A stretch of DNA of 56,498 bases from Gammaproteobacteria bacterium. Lineage in GTDB: Bacteria > Pseudomonadota > Gammaproteobacteria > Steroidobacterales > PWYM01. The position numbers were made by a program, and so were the translations under genes. Below the pieces are notes generated by a model. The model searched no databases and was not told where the DNA came from. It worked only from the letters and a program-made list of their open reading frames with translations. Position 1 is the first letter of the stretch; each line of letters opens with the position of its first letter. This document shows positions 43,815 to 51,783 of this stretch, one piece after another. The DNA is taken from the NCBI GenBank assembly GCA_007693855.1, contig RECU01000045.1, forward strand, positions 78,536 through 135,033. Reading direction: 5' to 3'.

Positions 43815-44617
43815 GCGGCGACATTGCCGCGGCGCAACGCCGCTTCCGGCGCTACATCGGCATCGACTACTCCGGTGCCGCGACACCTGAGACCGGCCTG
43901 CCGGGCCTGCGGGTGTATGTCTCGAGTCCATCACGCCCGCCGCGCGAGGTGACGCCACCTGCGGGAGGCCTGCGTCACTGGAGTCGACGCGCCGTGGCGG
44001 ACTGGCTGGCCCGGACACTCGCAGTTGAAGTCCCTGCCATCGTCGGTATCGATCACGGCTTCTCCTTTCCGCAGGCCTGGTTCGAGCGGCATGGTCTGTC
44101 GCCGGACTGGGAGGCCTTCCTGGTCGACTTCCAGGCGCACTGGCCTTGCGATCAGCAGGGGGTGCGAGTGGAAGATGTCCGCCGCGGGCGGCTTGGCCGT
44201 GCGGCTGCGCGCTCGGGCGACTCACGCTGGCGGCGGCTCACCGAGCAGCGCAGCGGAGCGGCCAAGTCGGTGTTCCATTTTGACGTCCAGGGTTCGGTGG
44301 CGAAGTCCACCCATGCGGGGTTGCCCTGGCTGCTGCATCTGCGCCGCCGCCTCGGAACCCGTGTGCATGTCTGGCCTTTCGATGGCTGGGAGGTGTCGTG
44401 CGGGTGCAGCGTGCTCGCCGAGGCTTATCCGCGGCTCTATAGCGAGGGCTATCCGCGTCGGAAGCGAACACCGGATCAGCAGGACGCCTACAGCATTGCC
44501 GCCTGGCTGCGCGATCGCGACGGCGACGGGACGCTGGGGGGGATGTTGTGCCCGGTGCTGCCGCCTGCGGCACGCCGCCTCGCCGCTGTCGAGGGCTGGG
44601 TGCTCGGGGTGCGCTGA
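43811..44617 (+). CDS. DUF429-like predicted RNase H-fold nuclease
   Basis: 268 residues from the GTG at 43811, overlapping the ferrochelatase-like stop by 4 nt. Three Asp-containing strands resemble an RNase H fold: 'YIGIDYSGAATP' (D19), 'IVGIDHGFSFP' (about D81) and 'DQQDAYSIAAWL' (D225), as in DUF429/COG4328 predicted nucleases. The central 'FHFDVQGSVAKSTHAGLPWL' in pattern is also typical of that family. No substrate is known. Coupling with a peptidoglycan amidase and a ferrochelatase-fold gene is unusual and unexplained. Confidence 0.7.
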   Translation: MSGDIAAAQRRFRRYIGIDYSGAATPETGLPGLRVYVSSPSRPPREVTPPAGGLRHWSRRAVADWLARTLAVEVPAIVGIDHGFSFPQAWFERHGLSPDWEAFLVDFQAHWPCDQQGVRVEDVRRGRLGRAAARSGDSRWRRLTEQRSGAAKSVFHFDVQGSVAKSTHAGLPWLLHLRRRLGTRVHVWPFDGWEVSCGCSVLAEAYPRLYSEGYPRRKRTPDQQDAYSIAAWLRDRDGDGTLGGMLCPVLPPAARRLAAVEGWVLGVR

Positions 44618-44715
44618 GCACCGGGGGGTGCCGCCATCATCCGTACTTTTCCTGATGTTACCGCGCCGATGGCCTCGTCATAGTCGAAGATACCAGCGGT
44701 TATGTGGAGCGCGTG

Positions 44716-45105
44716 ATGATTACCCTCAACGTCAATCCCGACAATATCGAGCGGCTTATCCTGCTCGGCCGGGAGTTCCACGCGCAGGATACCGTGGTGA
44801 TCCCGGAGGAGCCGGTCGGCCCGTCCGATGAAGGCGTACGCCACATGCTTTCGCATCGCCGCGGTGACATGTCACTCGACGAGTTCCGCTCCATCATCGA
44901 AGATCTTGAGCCTGATCAGCAGGCCGAGGTCGTCGCGGTCATGTGGGTCGGACGCGGCGACTACGAGACTGACGAGTGGGAGGATGTGGTGCAGCAGGCG
45001 CAGGAGCAGTGGACCCCGTGGACGGCGGATTACCTGATTGCCCATCCGTTGCTGCCGCACTACCTGGCCGAAGGGCTCGAGTCGCTGGGTTACGACGTCG
45101 ACTGA
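44716..45105 (+). CDS. DUF3775 protein
   Basis: 129 residues from the ATG at 44716, with GGAG six nt upstream; an upstream GTG is less well placed. The sequence matches DUF3775: 'ERLILLGREFHAQDTVV', 'RSIIEDLEPDQQAEVVAVMWVGRGDY', 'AQEQWTPWTADYLIAHPLLPHYLAEGLESLG' in pattern. It is soluble, acidic and strongly helical. Function is unknown. It is convergent with the Crp/Fnr gene, overlapping it by 16 nt at the 3' ends. Confidence 0.92.
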   Translation: MITLNVNPDNIERLILLGREFHAQDTVVIPEEPVGPSDEGVRHMLSHRRGDMSLDEFRSIIEDLEPDQQAEVVAVMWVGRGDYETDEWEDVVQQAQEQWTPWTADYLIAHPLLPHYLAEGLESLGYDVD

Positions 45106-45917
45106 GGGGTTTCGCCGGGCTTGACCGCGCGCGTTGATGGCGTGCGCGGCTGCAGCGCGGTGGGTGCATCGTGCAGGCTGGCTGGCAAGCGTTGTGGCCA
45201 GGCGACTGGCAGGTTCGCCAGCGCGCGCAGGCGCCGCCGCGAGAGAATCTGCCAGTGATGGCCGTGGCGGTGCAGAATGCCGTCGCGCTCCAGGGCACAC
45301 AGCGTACGGCTCACGTGCACGACACTCAGCCCGACAGCGTCAGCGATCAGTTCCTGTGAAATCGGCAGTCGATAGACCCGCGGGGGCCTGTCGTGGAGCA
45401 GATCGAGGCGGCAGGCCAGTTCCCAGACCAGATGGGCGATCCGCTCACGGGCATTCATCCGGCCCACCGCCAGCAGATGGCTGCGCATCATCGCGGCATG
45501 CTGGGCAGCCATCCACCAGAGACAGACGCCGAGCCCTGGGGCGTGGCGCAGTGTCTCCAGCAGGAGGTCGGGCGGCACCCTGGCGTACTGCATCGCCGTG
45601 ATGGCCACCACGCTCGAGTCCGCTCGACGGGTGACGAAACTGCCGGGATCACACATGTCACCCGGCAGCAGGAATTCCATGATCTGCCGACGGCCGTCGG
45701 CCAGGGTGCGCTGGCGCAGCGCCCAGCCGCTGCATAGCAGTAACGCGGTGCGTCCGGGGTCACCCTCGCGCAGCAGGCAGGCATTCGGGGTGGCCTGCCG
45801 GCGGTCGCGGGTCAGCAGGGCGAGGGCGGCGAGCTCGTCAGGCCCTGGATCGACGAAGTGCTGCAGCCGATGGAGCAGTGGTTTGCAGGGGTGCTCGGCG
45901 GGCGTCTCGCTGGACAT
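45090..45917 (-). CDS. Crp/Fnr-family transcription regulator
   Basis: 275 residues; GGAGG precedes the ATG at 45917. The effector domain (about 20-140) has the jelly-roll pattern 'LLREGDPGRTALLLCSGWALRQRTLADGRR' and 'FLLPGDMCDPGSFVT'; the Crp-type helix-turn-helix (about 160-230) reads 'ISQELIADAVGLSVVHVSRTL' in pattern. The four-Cys iron-sulfur arrangement of Fnr is absent, so oxygen sensing through a cluster is unlikely. A Pro/Thr-rich tail of about 35 residues extends beyond the usual end. It is divergent from the PilZ gene, with a palindrome between them. Confidence 0.92.
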   Translation of the reverse strand: MSSETPAEHPCKPLLHRLQHFVDPGPDELAALALLTRDRRQATPNACLLREGDPGRTALLLCSGWALRQRTLADGRRQIMEFLLPGDMCDPGSFVTRRADSSVVAITAMQYARVPPDLLLETLRHAPGLGVCLWWMAAQHAAMMRSHLLAVGRMNARERIAHLVWELACRLDLLHDRPPRVYRLPISQELIADAVGLSVVHVSRTLCALERDGILHRHGHHWQILSRRRLRALANLPVAWPQRLPASLHDAPTALQPRTPSTRAVKPGETPQSTS

Positions 45918-45952
45918 TTTCCGGCCTCCCGACTGGCGCGGCGTACCGCGGT

Positions 45953-45964
45953 TAACCCAGGTTA
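45953..45964. promoter_or_regulatory. TAACC-CA-GGTTA palindrome between crp-like and pilZ genes
   Basis: TAACC (45953-45957) and GGTTA (45960-45964) flank two bases in the 112-bp divergent region, about 36 nt upstream of the Crp/Fnr start and 66 nt upstream of the PilZ start. It is a candidate site for autoregulation or for control of both genes. Its spacing is shorter than the classic Crp and Fnr sites, so the cognate protein is uncertain. Confidence 0.35.
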
Positions 45965-46029
45965 TGGCAAACCGCCGGTGTCAGATCCAGTATCAACCTC
46001 CAGCAGCACGTTGTACAGGGGAGGGAGAC

Positions 46030-46464
46030 ATGGAACACCGTTGCGGCGCACGTTGCCCGGTCCGCTACCCGGTCCTGATCGCCTGCGAATCCAAGCGCCC
46101 GCCCGTCCACGCGGTGACCCGCAATCTCGCCCCAGGCGGCGCGTTTGTCGCCGAGCTGTCCCGCCCGCTGCATCACCATCAGCCTGTGGAGCTGGTGTTG
46201 CGCACGCCCCGTGCCGCCACTGCCGAGTGGCGTTGGCCCGCGATGGTGCTGCGCTGCGGCCCCGCGGGCGCTGCACTGATGTTCGATCGTCTGCACCTCG
46301 ATGAATTTGCCCAGTTGCTCGCCGCCTTGCGCGCGGCCGAACTCAGCTGGCGCTGGGCGCCGGTCAGGCCGCTGCCGCAGGTACAGCCTGGGGCAGCTCA
46401 CCTTCCAGGATCGCCCGGCTATGGGGCAGTGCCTCCGGGTGATGGGCGGCAAGCCAGCCAATAA
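46030..46464 (+). CDS. PilZ-domain protein
   Basis: 144 residues; the strong site GGGAGGGAG precedes the ATG at 46030. The PilZ domain spans about residues 5-105: R-x3-R appears as RCPVR near residue 8, and the second c-di-GMP motif is NLAPGG, an altered N-x-S-x-x-G with Ala in place of Ser, so binding of c-di-GMP needs testing. The last 35 residues are Pro/Gly-rich and lie over the 3' end of the convergent mechanosensitive channel gene (101-nt overlap), so that tail may be passive read-through. Divergent from the Crp/Fnr regulator. Confidence 0.8.
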   Translation: MEHRCGARCPVRYPVLIACESKRPPVHAVTRNLAPGGAFVAELSRPLHHHQPVELVLRTPRAATAEWRWPAMVLRCGPAGAALMFDRLHLDEFAQLLAALRAAELSWRWAPVRPLPQVQPGAAHLPGSPGYGAVPPGDGRQASQ

Positions 46465-47440
46465 GCGCTTCGCGCAGGAAACACCGCAGGTTCCATGCCC
46501 GTCCAGAGTCCGCCGCCGAGATCAGGACGCGGACCACCACTTCGCGTGGCGTCGTCTCGACGACCTGCACTCCACAGACTTCAGTGTCCCAGTCGGGGTG
46601 ACCCTGAACCAGGCGCTCGGCCTCGCGCCGCAGCGCATCGACCGGCACGCGATAATCGAGGTGCAGCATCACGCTGCCCAGGATCTTGGCCTCGGTGCGC
46701 GTCCAGTTCTGGAACGGGCGATCGAGGAAATGACTGATCGGCACGATCAGGCGACGCCGGTCCCAGATGGCCACCACCACATAGGTCAGGGTGATTTCCT
46801 CGATGCGTCCCCACTCACCCTCGACGATCACCACGTCATCCATGCGGATCGGCTGGGTAAAGGCCACCAGGAACCCCGCGATCAGGTTGGACAGCGTGCG
46901 CTGTGCGGCCAGGCCGATCACCAGGCCGGCGAGACCGGCTGAGGCGAGCAGGCCGGTGCCGAGCTCGCGCAGGCGCTCGAAGCTCATGAGGATGATCACC
47001 AGGGCGAGCAGGGCAACCGCGATCACCGTGATCTGGCGGATCACCCGCAACTGCGTCTGCATCCGCCGGGCCCGCAGGTTGTCCGACTTCTCCACCCCGA
47101 GGCGCGCGACAATCATGTCCTCGCCGACGCGCAGCAGCCGCGTGATCAACCAGGCCAGCAGGATCACCTGAAAGACCCAGGCGGTCTGCTGGGCCGGGGC
47201 CAGCCAGGTTTCCGGGACCGCCAGCGGCAGCACCAGCTGCAGCAGCGCGATCGAGAGCACCCAGCCGAGCGGACCGGCGGCGCGTTCGTTCAGCGCGTTT
47301 AGCAACGACATCTGCTCGCGGCTGGCCCGCCAGCGCAGCAGCCCCTGGATCAGCGTGCGCAGCAGGTAGCCGCCGACCAGGGCACCGGTCAGCAGGGCCA
47401 GTGACTGCACCCAGAAGGGCAGGGCGTCGAGGGTTGGCAT
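46364..47440 (-). CDS. MscS-family mechanosensitive channel
   Basis: 358 residues from the ATG at 47440, with GGGAG upstream. Four or five membrane helices (about 10-30, 53-75, 85-105, 130-150, 155-180) lead to the pore-lining TM3 and beta domain: 'LLASAGLAGLVIGLAAQRTLSNLIAG' and 'PIRMDDVVIVEGEWGRIEEI' in pattern, the MscS signature, followed by a C-terminal alpha/beta domain. It opens under membrane tension and releases ions and solutes during hypo-osmotic shock in the inner membrane. Its 3' end overlaps the PilZ gene by 101 nt on the other strand. Confidence 0.93.
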   Translation of the reverse strand: MPTLDALPFWVQSLALLTGALVGGYLLRTLIQGLLRWRASREQMSLLNALNERAAGPLGWVLSIALLQLVLPLAVPETWLAPAQQTAWVFQVILLAWLITRLLRVGEDMIVARLGVEKSDNLRARRMQTQLRVIRQITVIAVALLALVIILMSFERLRELGTGLLASAGLAGLVIGLAAQRTLSNLIAGFLVAFTQPIRMDDVVIVEGEWGRIEEITLTYVVVAIWDRRRLIVPISHFLDRPFQNWTRTEAKILGSVMLHLDYRVPVDALRREAERLVQGHPDWDTEVCGVQVVETTPREVVVRVLISAADSGRAWNLRCFLREALIGWLAAHHPEALPHSRAILEGELPQAVPAAAA

Positions 47441-47578
47441 GTCGGTTCTCCCGAGGTTAGGGTTCTCTCTTCTAGCCCACCGCAGTCCTCGCGGCATTGC
47501 AAGTGCAGGGCATGTTGCGGCGACGGCTTCTGGTCGTCTGCGGTAGGGTGTGAATGGGCAGGCAGGGAGCAGACCGTC

Positions 47579-48805
47579 ATCCTCGATCTCAGCCGCACGG
47601 CACCCGGCCGCCGCGCGCTATTCGCGCTGCTGTACCTGGCCGAAGGCGCGCCAATCGGTTTCATCTGGTGGGCGGTGCCTACGCGGTTACGCGAGGCGGG
47701 AGTGCCGGTCGGGACGATTGCGCTGCTGACCTCCGTGATCATCCTGCCGTGGGCGTTCAAGTTCCTCTGGGCACCGCTGGTGGACGTGCTGCGCGGCCAG
47801 CGCTGGGGCCGGCGGGCGTGGATCGTCGCCGCGCAGCTGCTGATGGGGCTGACCTTGCTGCCCCTGGCGTTTGTCGACTGGCAGATGTCGCTCGGGCTGC
47901 TGTTTGTCCTGCTCCTGGTGCACGCTTTTGCAGCCGCCACCCAGGACGTGGCCATAGACGCCTGGGCGATCAGTGTGACCCCCCGCGCGCAACTCGGCGC
48001 GCTCAACGGCTGGATGCAGGTGGGCATGCTGTCGGGCCGCTGGCTGTTCGGCGCGGGGTTTCTGTTGGTGGCCCACGTCGTGGCCGATACCGTCGCGGTG
48101 CTGGCGATGATCGCGGTGATCTGGGTGACCACCGTGGTGGTGCTGCTCGCCAGTGAAGCCGATGACTACGCCACTGGCGAACGACGCCCTGGCGTCGGCG
48201 AGCGCTGGCAGAAGTTCTTCACGACCCTGCGCACCGCATTTCGCAGTGCCGACACCTGGCTGGGTATCCTGCTGGCCCTGCTCGCGTTTGCAGGCTTCAA
48301 GGCGGTCGGCGATATCGCCGGGCCGTTCATGGTGGACCGGGGCCTGTCATCAGCGGGTGTCGGGCGATTTTTCACCGGCGCCCTGGTGGCGATGATCGTC
48401 GGTGCGCTGCTCGGCGGCTGGCTGGCCGACCGGTTCGGTGCCCAGCGTGCCGTCGGCGCCCTGGTGGTGCTGGCGGCGGGCGTGGTCTTCGCGACCAGTG
48501 CTGCCGCCGTGGTCACGGTCGGCGGCCATGCGCTGGTGATCGCCGGTCTGCTCGGCGTGTATCTGTGCGCGGGCCTGCTGACGGCGGCGGCCTACGCGCT
48601 GTTCATGCGACTCACCGATCCACGGCTGGGGGCGACCCAGTTCTCGGCGTACATGGGGGCGATCAACGGTTGCGAGGCCTGGGCGGGCTTTACCGCCGGC
48701 CAGTTGGCGGAGCGTTTCGACTATCCCGTCGGATTTGTCGTCGTGGCCGCAGTCTCGTTGTTGGCGCTGCCGCTGCTCTGGCGGCTGCGCATGAGCAGCC
48801 GGTAA
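47579..48805 (+). CDS. AmpG-like MFS transporter, apparent non-standard ATC start
   Basis: 408 residues if it starts at the ATC at 47579. Twelve helices are expected; recognisable parts are 'ILPWAFKFLWAPLVDVL', 'AFAAATQDVAIDAWAISVTP' and 'GWMQVGMLSGRWLFGAG' in pattern, typical of AmpG/PAT-type transporters that carry muropeptides or similar solutes. The first ordinary start (GTG at 47675) would cut off half of the first helix; the frame upstream clearly continues the protein (ALFALLYLAEGAPIGFIWWA matches the family's helix 1), and AGGGAG at 47564-47569 is nine nt before the ATC. No ATG, GTG or TTG exists in frame between at least 47495 and 47675. The end overlaps the convergent RND permease gene by 85 nt. 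Confidence 0.8.
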   Translation: MLDLSRTAPGRRALFALLYLAEGAPIGFIWWAVPTRLREAGVPVGTIALLTSVIILPWAFKFLWAPLVDVLRGQRWGRRAWIVAAQLLMGLTLLPLAFVDWQMSLGLLFVLLLVHAFAAATQDVAIDAWAISVTPRAQLGALNGWMQVGMLSGRWLFGAGFLLVAHVVADTVAVLAMIAVIWVTTVVVLLASEADDYATGERRPGVGERWQKFFTTLRTAFRSADTWLGILLALLAFAGFKAVGDIAGPFMVDRGLSSAGVGRFFTGALVAMIVGALLGGWLADRFGAQRAVGALVVLAAGVVFATSAAAVVTVGGHALVIAGLLGVYLCAGLLTAAAYALFMRLTDPRLGATQFSAYMGAINGCEAWAGFTAGQLAERFDYPVGFVVVAAVSLLALPLLWRLRMSSR

Positions 48806-51783
48806 AGCACGGGGACGACCAGCAGGGTCAGGGCGCTCGAGGCGATCAACCCGGAGATGATCGCCCAGGCCATGGGCGGCCAGAGCGTCGACTGGGTGAA
48901 GGTCAGCGGCAGCAGGCCGGCTACGGTGGTGGTGGTCGTCAGCAGGATCGGTCGTGTGCGCCGCAGCACCGCCTCCGCGATGGCCTCGGCAGGCGCCAGT
49001 CCCTCGCGTCGTCGCGCTTCGGCCACGTCCACCATCACGATGGCATTGTTGACGACGATGCCGACCAGCGCCACGACACCGAGCAGGGCCATGAAACCGA
49101 AGGGCTGGCCGGCGAGCAGCAGCCCAGGAATCACCCCGACCGCTGCCAGCGGTACGGTGGCCAGGACGATGCCGACCAGTCGGAAGGAATTGAACTGCCA
49201 GAGCAGGAACACCAGCAGCAGCAGGATACCTATCGGCAGGCTGCGGAACAGGGCACTGTTTGCCGCGCCGGCTTCCTCGGCAGCCCCGCCGAGCGCCAGC
49301 TCCACGCCGGTTGGCAAGCTCAGGGTTGCCAACCGGGGCATCAGTACGTCGAGCACCTGGGCGTAAGTCACGCCAGGCTCGGTTTCGGCGAGGACCTGGG
49401 TCATTCGCCGCAGGTCGCGGTGTTCGATGACCGCCGGCTGATAGACCAGGCGCGGCCGAACAAACTGGGTGACCGGGAGTGCCGCCCCGCCCGGGGTCAC
49501 CAGCGTCAGGCCGCCGAGAGACTCCAGCGAGAGACGATCACCCTCGCGGGTGCGCAAACGCATGGGCACGGGTTCGCGCCCGGCGCGCCACAGTGAGGCG
49601 GTCTCCCCCAGTGTGGCGCCGGCGAGCGCGGCGCGGATATCGCCGCGCGCCAGGCCATGGCGTGCGGCTTCTGCGTCGTCGACGTCCAGCACCAGCACGG
49701 GCATGCCCGTCCCGAGCCGGTGGCGGACGTCGACCGCGCCAGGGATGTTCCTGAGCTCGCGCATCAGCAGGTCGACCGCCGTCTCGAGGTCGGCGGTGCT
49801 GCGTCCATAGACCAGGATTTCGACAGGGGCCTCCAGGGGTGGACCCTGTCCGAGGCGTCTGGGCGTGATCTGCGCGTCCGGCAGCAACGGTTGTGCGACT
49901 CGGCGCACGTGCTGCAGCAGTTCGGGAAGTTCGCGATCGCTGGGTGTGGTGAGCACCAGCCTGGCGCGATGCGGCACGGCCGGGATCTGCATCAGGTTGT
50001 AGTAGAAGCGCGGGCCGCTGAAGCCGGCAAACACCTGTGTATCCAGCACGGCCGGGTGTTCGGCAAGCACCTGGGCAAGCCCGCGGGCGGCCAGTGCGGT
50101 GTGCTCGGTCCGTGTGCCCTCGGGCAGGGTCAGGTCAATGACCAGCTGGTTCCGGTCGGTGTCCGGAAAGAAGTCGCGAGGCAGGAAACTGGCTAGAGCC
50201 AGGCTGAGGCCGAGCAGCAGTCCCGCACCGACCAGCACCACGCCCGGGTGATCACGGCCGATACGTGCCAGGTGTCTGCCAAGAGCATCGAAGCCGCCCT
50301 GGCCTGTGGCCCTGCGGGGCTTGAGCAGGGCACCGCCCCCGAGCGGGGTGACGAACATGGCGTAGAGATAGCTCACCACCAGGATGAGCATCACCATGAT
50401 CGGCACGTCGCGGGTGAAGTCCGCCGTATCGCCCTGGGCCAGCAGCAAAGGCGTGAACGCGGCGATCGTGGTGCCGGTGGCGGCGGCCAGCGGCCCCGCC
50501 AGTTCGCGGACCGCACGATTGGCGGCTTCCCGCCGGCTGGCGCCGCGGTCGAGGTGCCACTGCAGGTTCTCGGCCATCACGATCGCATTGTCGACCAGCA
50601 TGCCGAGCGCGATCACCATGCCGGCGATACCGATCTGGTGCAGCACACCGCCGCCGATGGCGAATACGCCAAGTGCGCTCAGCGTGACCAGCGGCAGGAG
50701 GCTGGCGACCAGCAGGCCGAGCCGCAGACCCATGAAGGCGAACAGCACGGTGGCGACGATCAGGACTCCCACCAGCAGGGTCCGCCCAAGCTCACGGATC
50801 CGCCGCTCCACCCATTGCGGCTGGAAGAACACCTCCTCGATCGCCAGCGGCGCATGGTCGGGGCGCAGTTCGTCCAGCAGCGCACGCAGTTCACGCCCGA
50901 AGCGCACGGTGTTCAGGCGGTTTTCCGGAATCACCACGCCCAGCGCGATCGCCGGCCGGCCGTTGCTCCAGATCCGTTCTGTGGCGGGTTCTGCCGGTGC
51001 CAGCGTGATGTCGGCGATCTCGCTCAGCGGCAGCAGTGTTCCGGTTGGCGTGCCGATCGGCGTGTTGGCCAGTTCGTCCAGCGTCGTGAAGGGTCCGGTG
51101 GGAGAAAGCACCAGGCTGCGACCACCGACGACCAGCAGCCCTCCCGGCTGGGTTCGGTTGGTCGCCTCGATCTGCCGGGCGAGTGCCGCCACGTCCAGCC
51201 CGAGGCTCTCGAGGCGCGCAGGATCGACCCGCAGCAGGAGCTGTTCACCCGGGTTGCCGAGGATTTCGACCCGACCGATGTCCGGCAGACGAAACAGATC
51301 CCGGCGCAGCGTACGCGCCGCCTCCAGGAGTTCGAGGAGATCGTCGCTGCCGGTGATCGAGAGCACCACGCCATGGCTCTCCATCATCCGGTCATTGATA
51401 CGTGGCGGCCCGGCCTCCGCGGGGAAGCGGCGCTCGGCGCGCTGCACGGCGACGCGGATACGGTCCCAGGCACTGTCGGTGTCGTACACGTGCTGGTGCA
51501 TGCTGACGACGAGAAAACCGACCCCCAGGCGCGCCGTGGCGCGGATCTCGCGGACTTCCTCGACGCTGACCAGTTCTTCCTCCAGGGGTTGGACAATCAG
51601 GCGCGCGACGTCCTCCGGCTCAGCGCCCGGCCACTCGACCAGGATCTGGCCATAGCGGTAGGGGAAGAAAGGGTCTTCCTGGCGGTCCATGGTGAACCAC
51701 GCCACCAGGCCGATCCCGGAGACGAGCAGTACGGCAGCAAACACCAGCCGCCGGTGATCCAGGGCGGCGAACACCAGGTTCAT
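48721..51783 (-). CDS. Multidrug efflux RND permease (AcrB superfamily)
   Basis: 1020 residues, the normal length. Twelve helices with two large periplasmic domains: 'IVQPLEEELVSVEEVREIRATA' and 'QIEATNRTQPGGLLVVGG' in the first, and the 'LGMLVDNAIVMAEN' helix with the proton-relay Asp pattern (V-D-N-A-I-V). The second half ends 'GIVVNNAIVMVDVAEARRREG'-type. It belongs to the hydrophobic/amphiphilic efflux family and works with the adaptor encoded upstream (4-nt overlap) plus a TolC-type channel from elsewhere. Regulated by the TetR protein at the head of the operon. The 3' end overlaps the MFS gene by 85 nt. Confidence 0.93.
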   Translation of the reverse strand: MNLVFAALDHRRLVFAAVLLVSGIGLVAWFTMDRQEDPFFPYRYGQILVEWPGAEPEDVARLIVQPLEEELVSVEEVREIRATARLGVGFLVVSMHQHVYDTDSAWDRIRVAVQRAERRFPAEAGPPRINDRMMESHGVVLSITGSDDLLELLEAARTLRRDLFRLPDIGRVEILGNPGEQLLLRVDPARLESLGLDVAALARQIEATNRTQPGGLLVVGGRSLVLSPTGPFTTLDELANTPIGTPTGTLLPLSEIADITLAPAEPATERIWSNGRPAIALGVVIPENRLNTVRFGRELRALLDELRPDHAPLAIEEVFFQPQWVERRIRELGRTLLVGVLIVATVLFAFMGLRLGLLVASLLPLVTLSALGVFAIGGGVLHQIGIAGMVIALGMLVDNAIVMAENLQWHLDRGASRREAANRAVRELAGPLAAATGTTIAAFTPLLLAQGDTADFTRDVPIMVMLILVVSYLYAMFVTPLGGGALLKPRRATGQGGFDALGRHLARIGRDHPGVVLVGAGLLLGLSLALASFLPRDFFPDTDRNQLVIDLTLPEGTRTEHTALAARGLAQVLAEHPAVLDTQVFAGFSGPRFYYNLMQIPAVPHRARLVLTTPSDRELPELLQHVRRVAQPLLPDAQITPRRLGQGPPLEAPVEILVYGRSTADLETAVDLLMRELRNIPGAVDVRHRLGTGMPVLVLDVDDAEAARHGLARGDIRAALAGATLGETASLWRAGREPVPMRLRTREGDRLSLESLGGLTLVTPGGAALPVTQFVRPRLVYQPAVIEHRDLRRMTQVLAETEPGVTYAQVLDVLMPRLATLSLPTGVELALGGAAEEAGAANSALFRSLPIGILLLLVFLLWQFNSFRLVGIVLATVPLAAVGVIPGLLLAGQPFGFMALLGVVALVGIVVNNAIVMVDVAEARRREGLAPAEAIAEAVLRRTRPILLTTTTTVAGLLPLTFTQSTLWPPMAWAIISGLIASSALTLLVVPVLYRLLMRSRQSSGSANNETAATTTNPTG

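Noticed and set aside
44618-44631. GCACC/GGTGC hairpin after the DUF429-like gene as a terminator
   Set aside because: The stem is only five base pairs with a G-only loop and no T-run.
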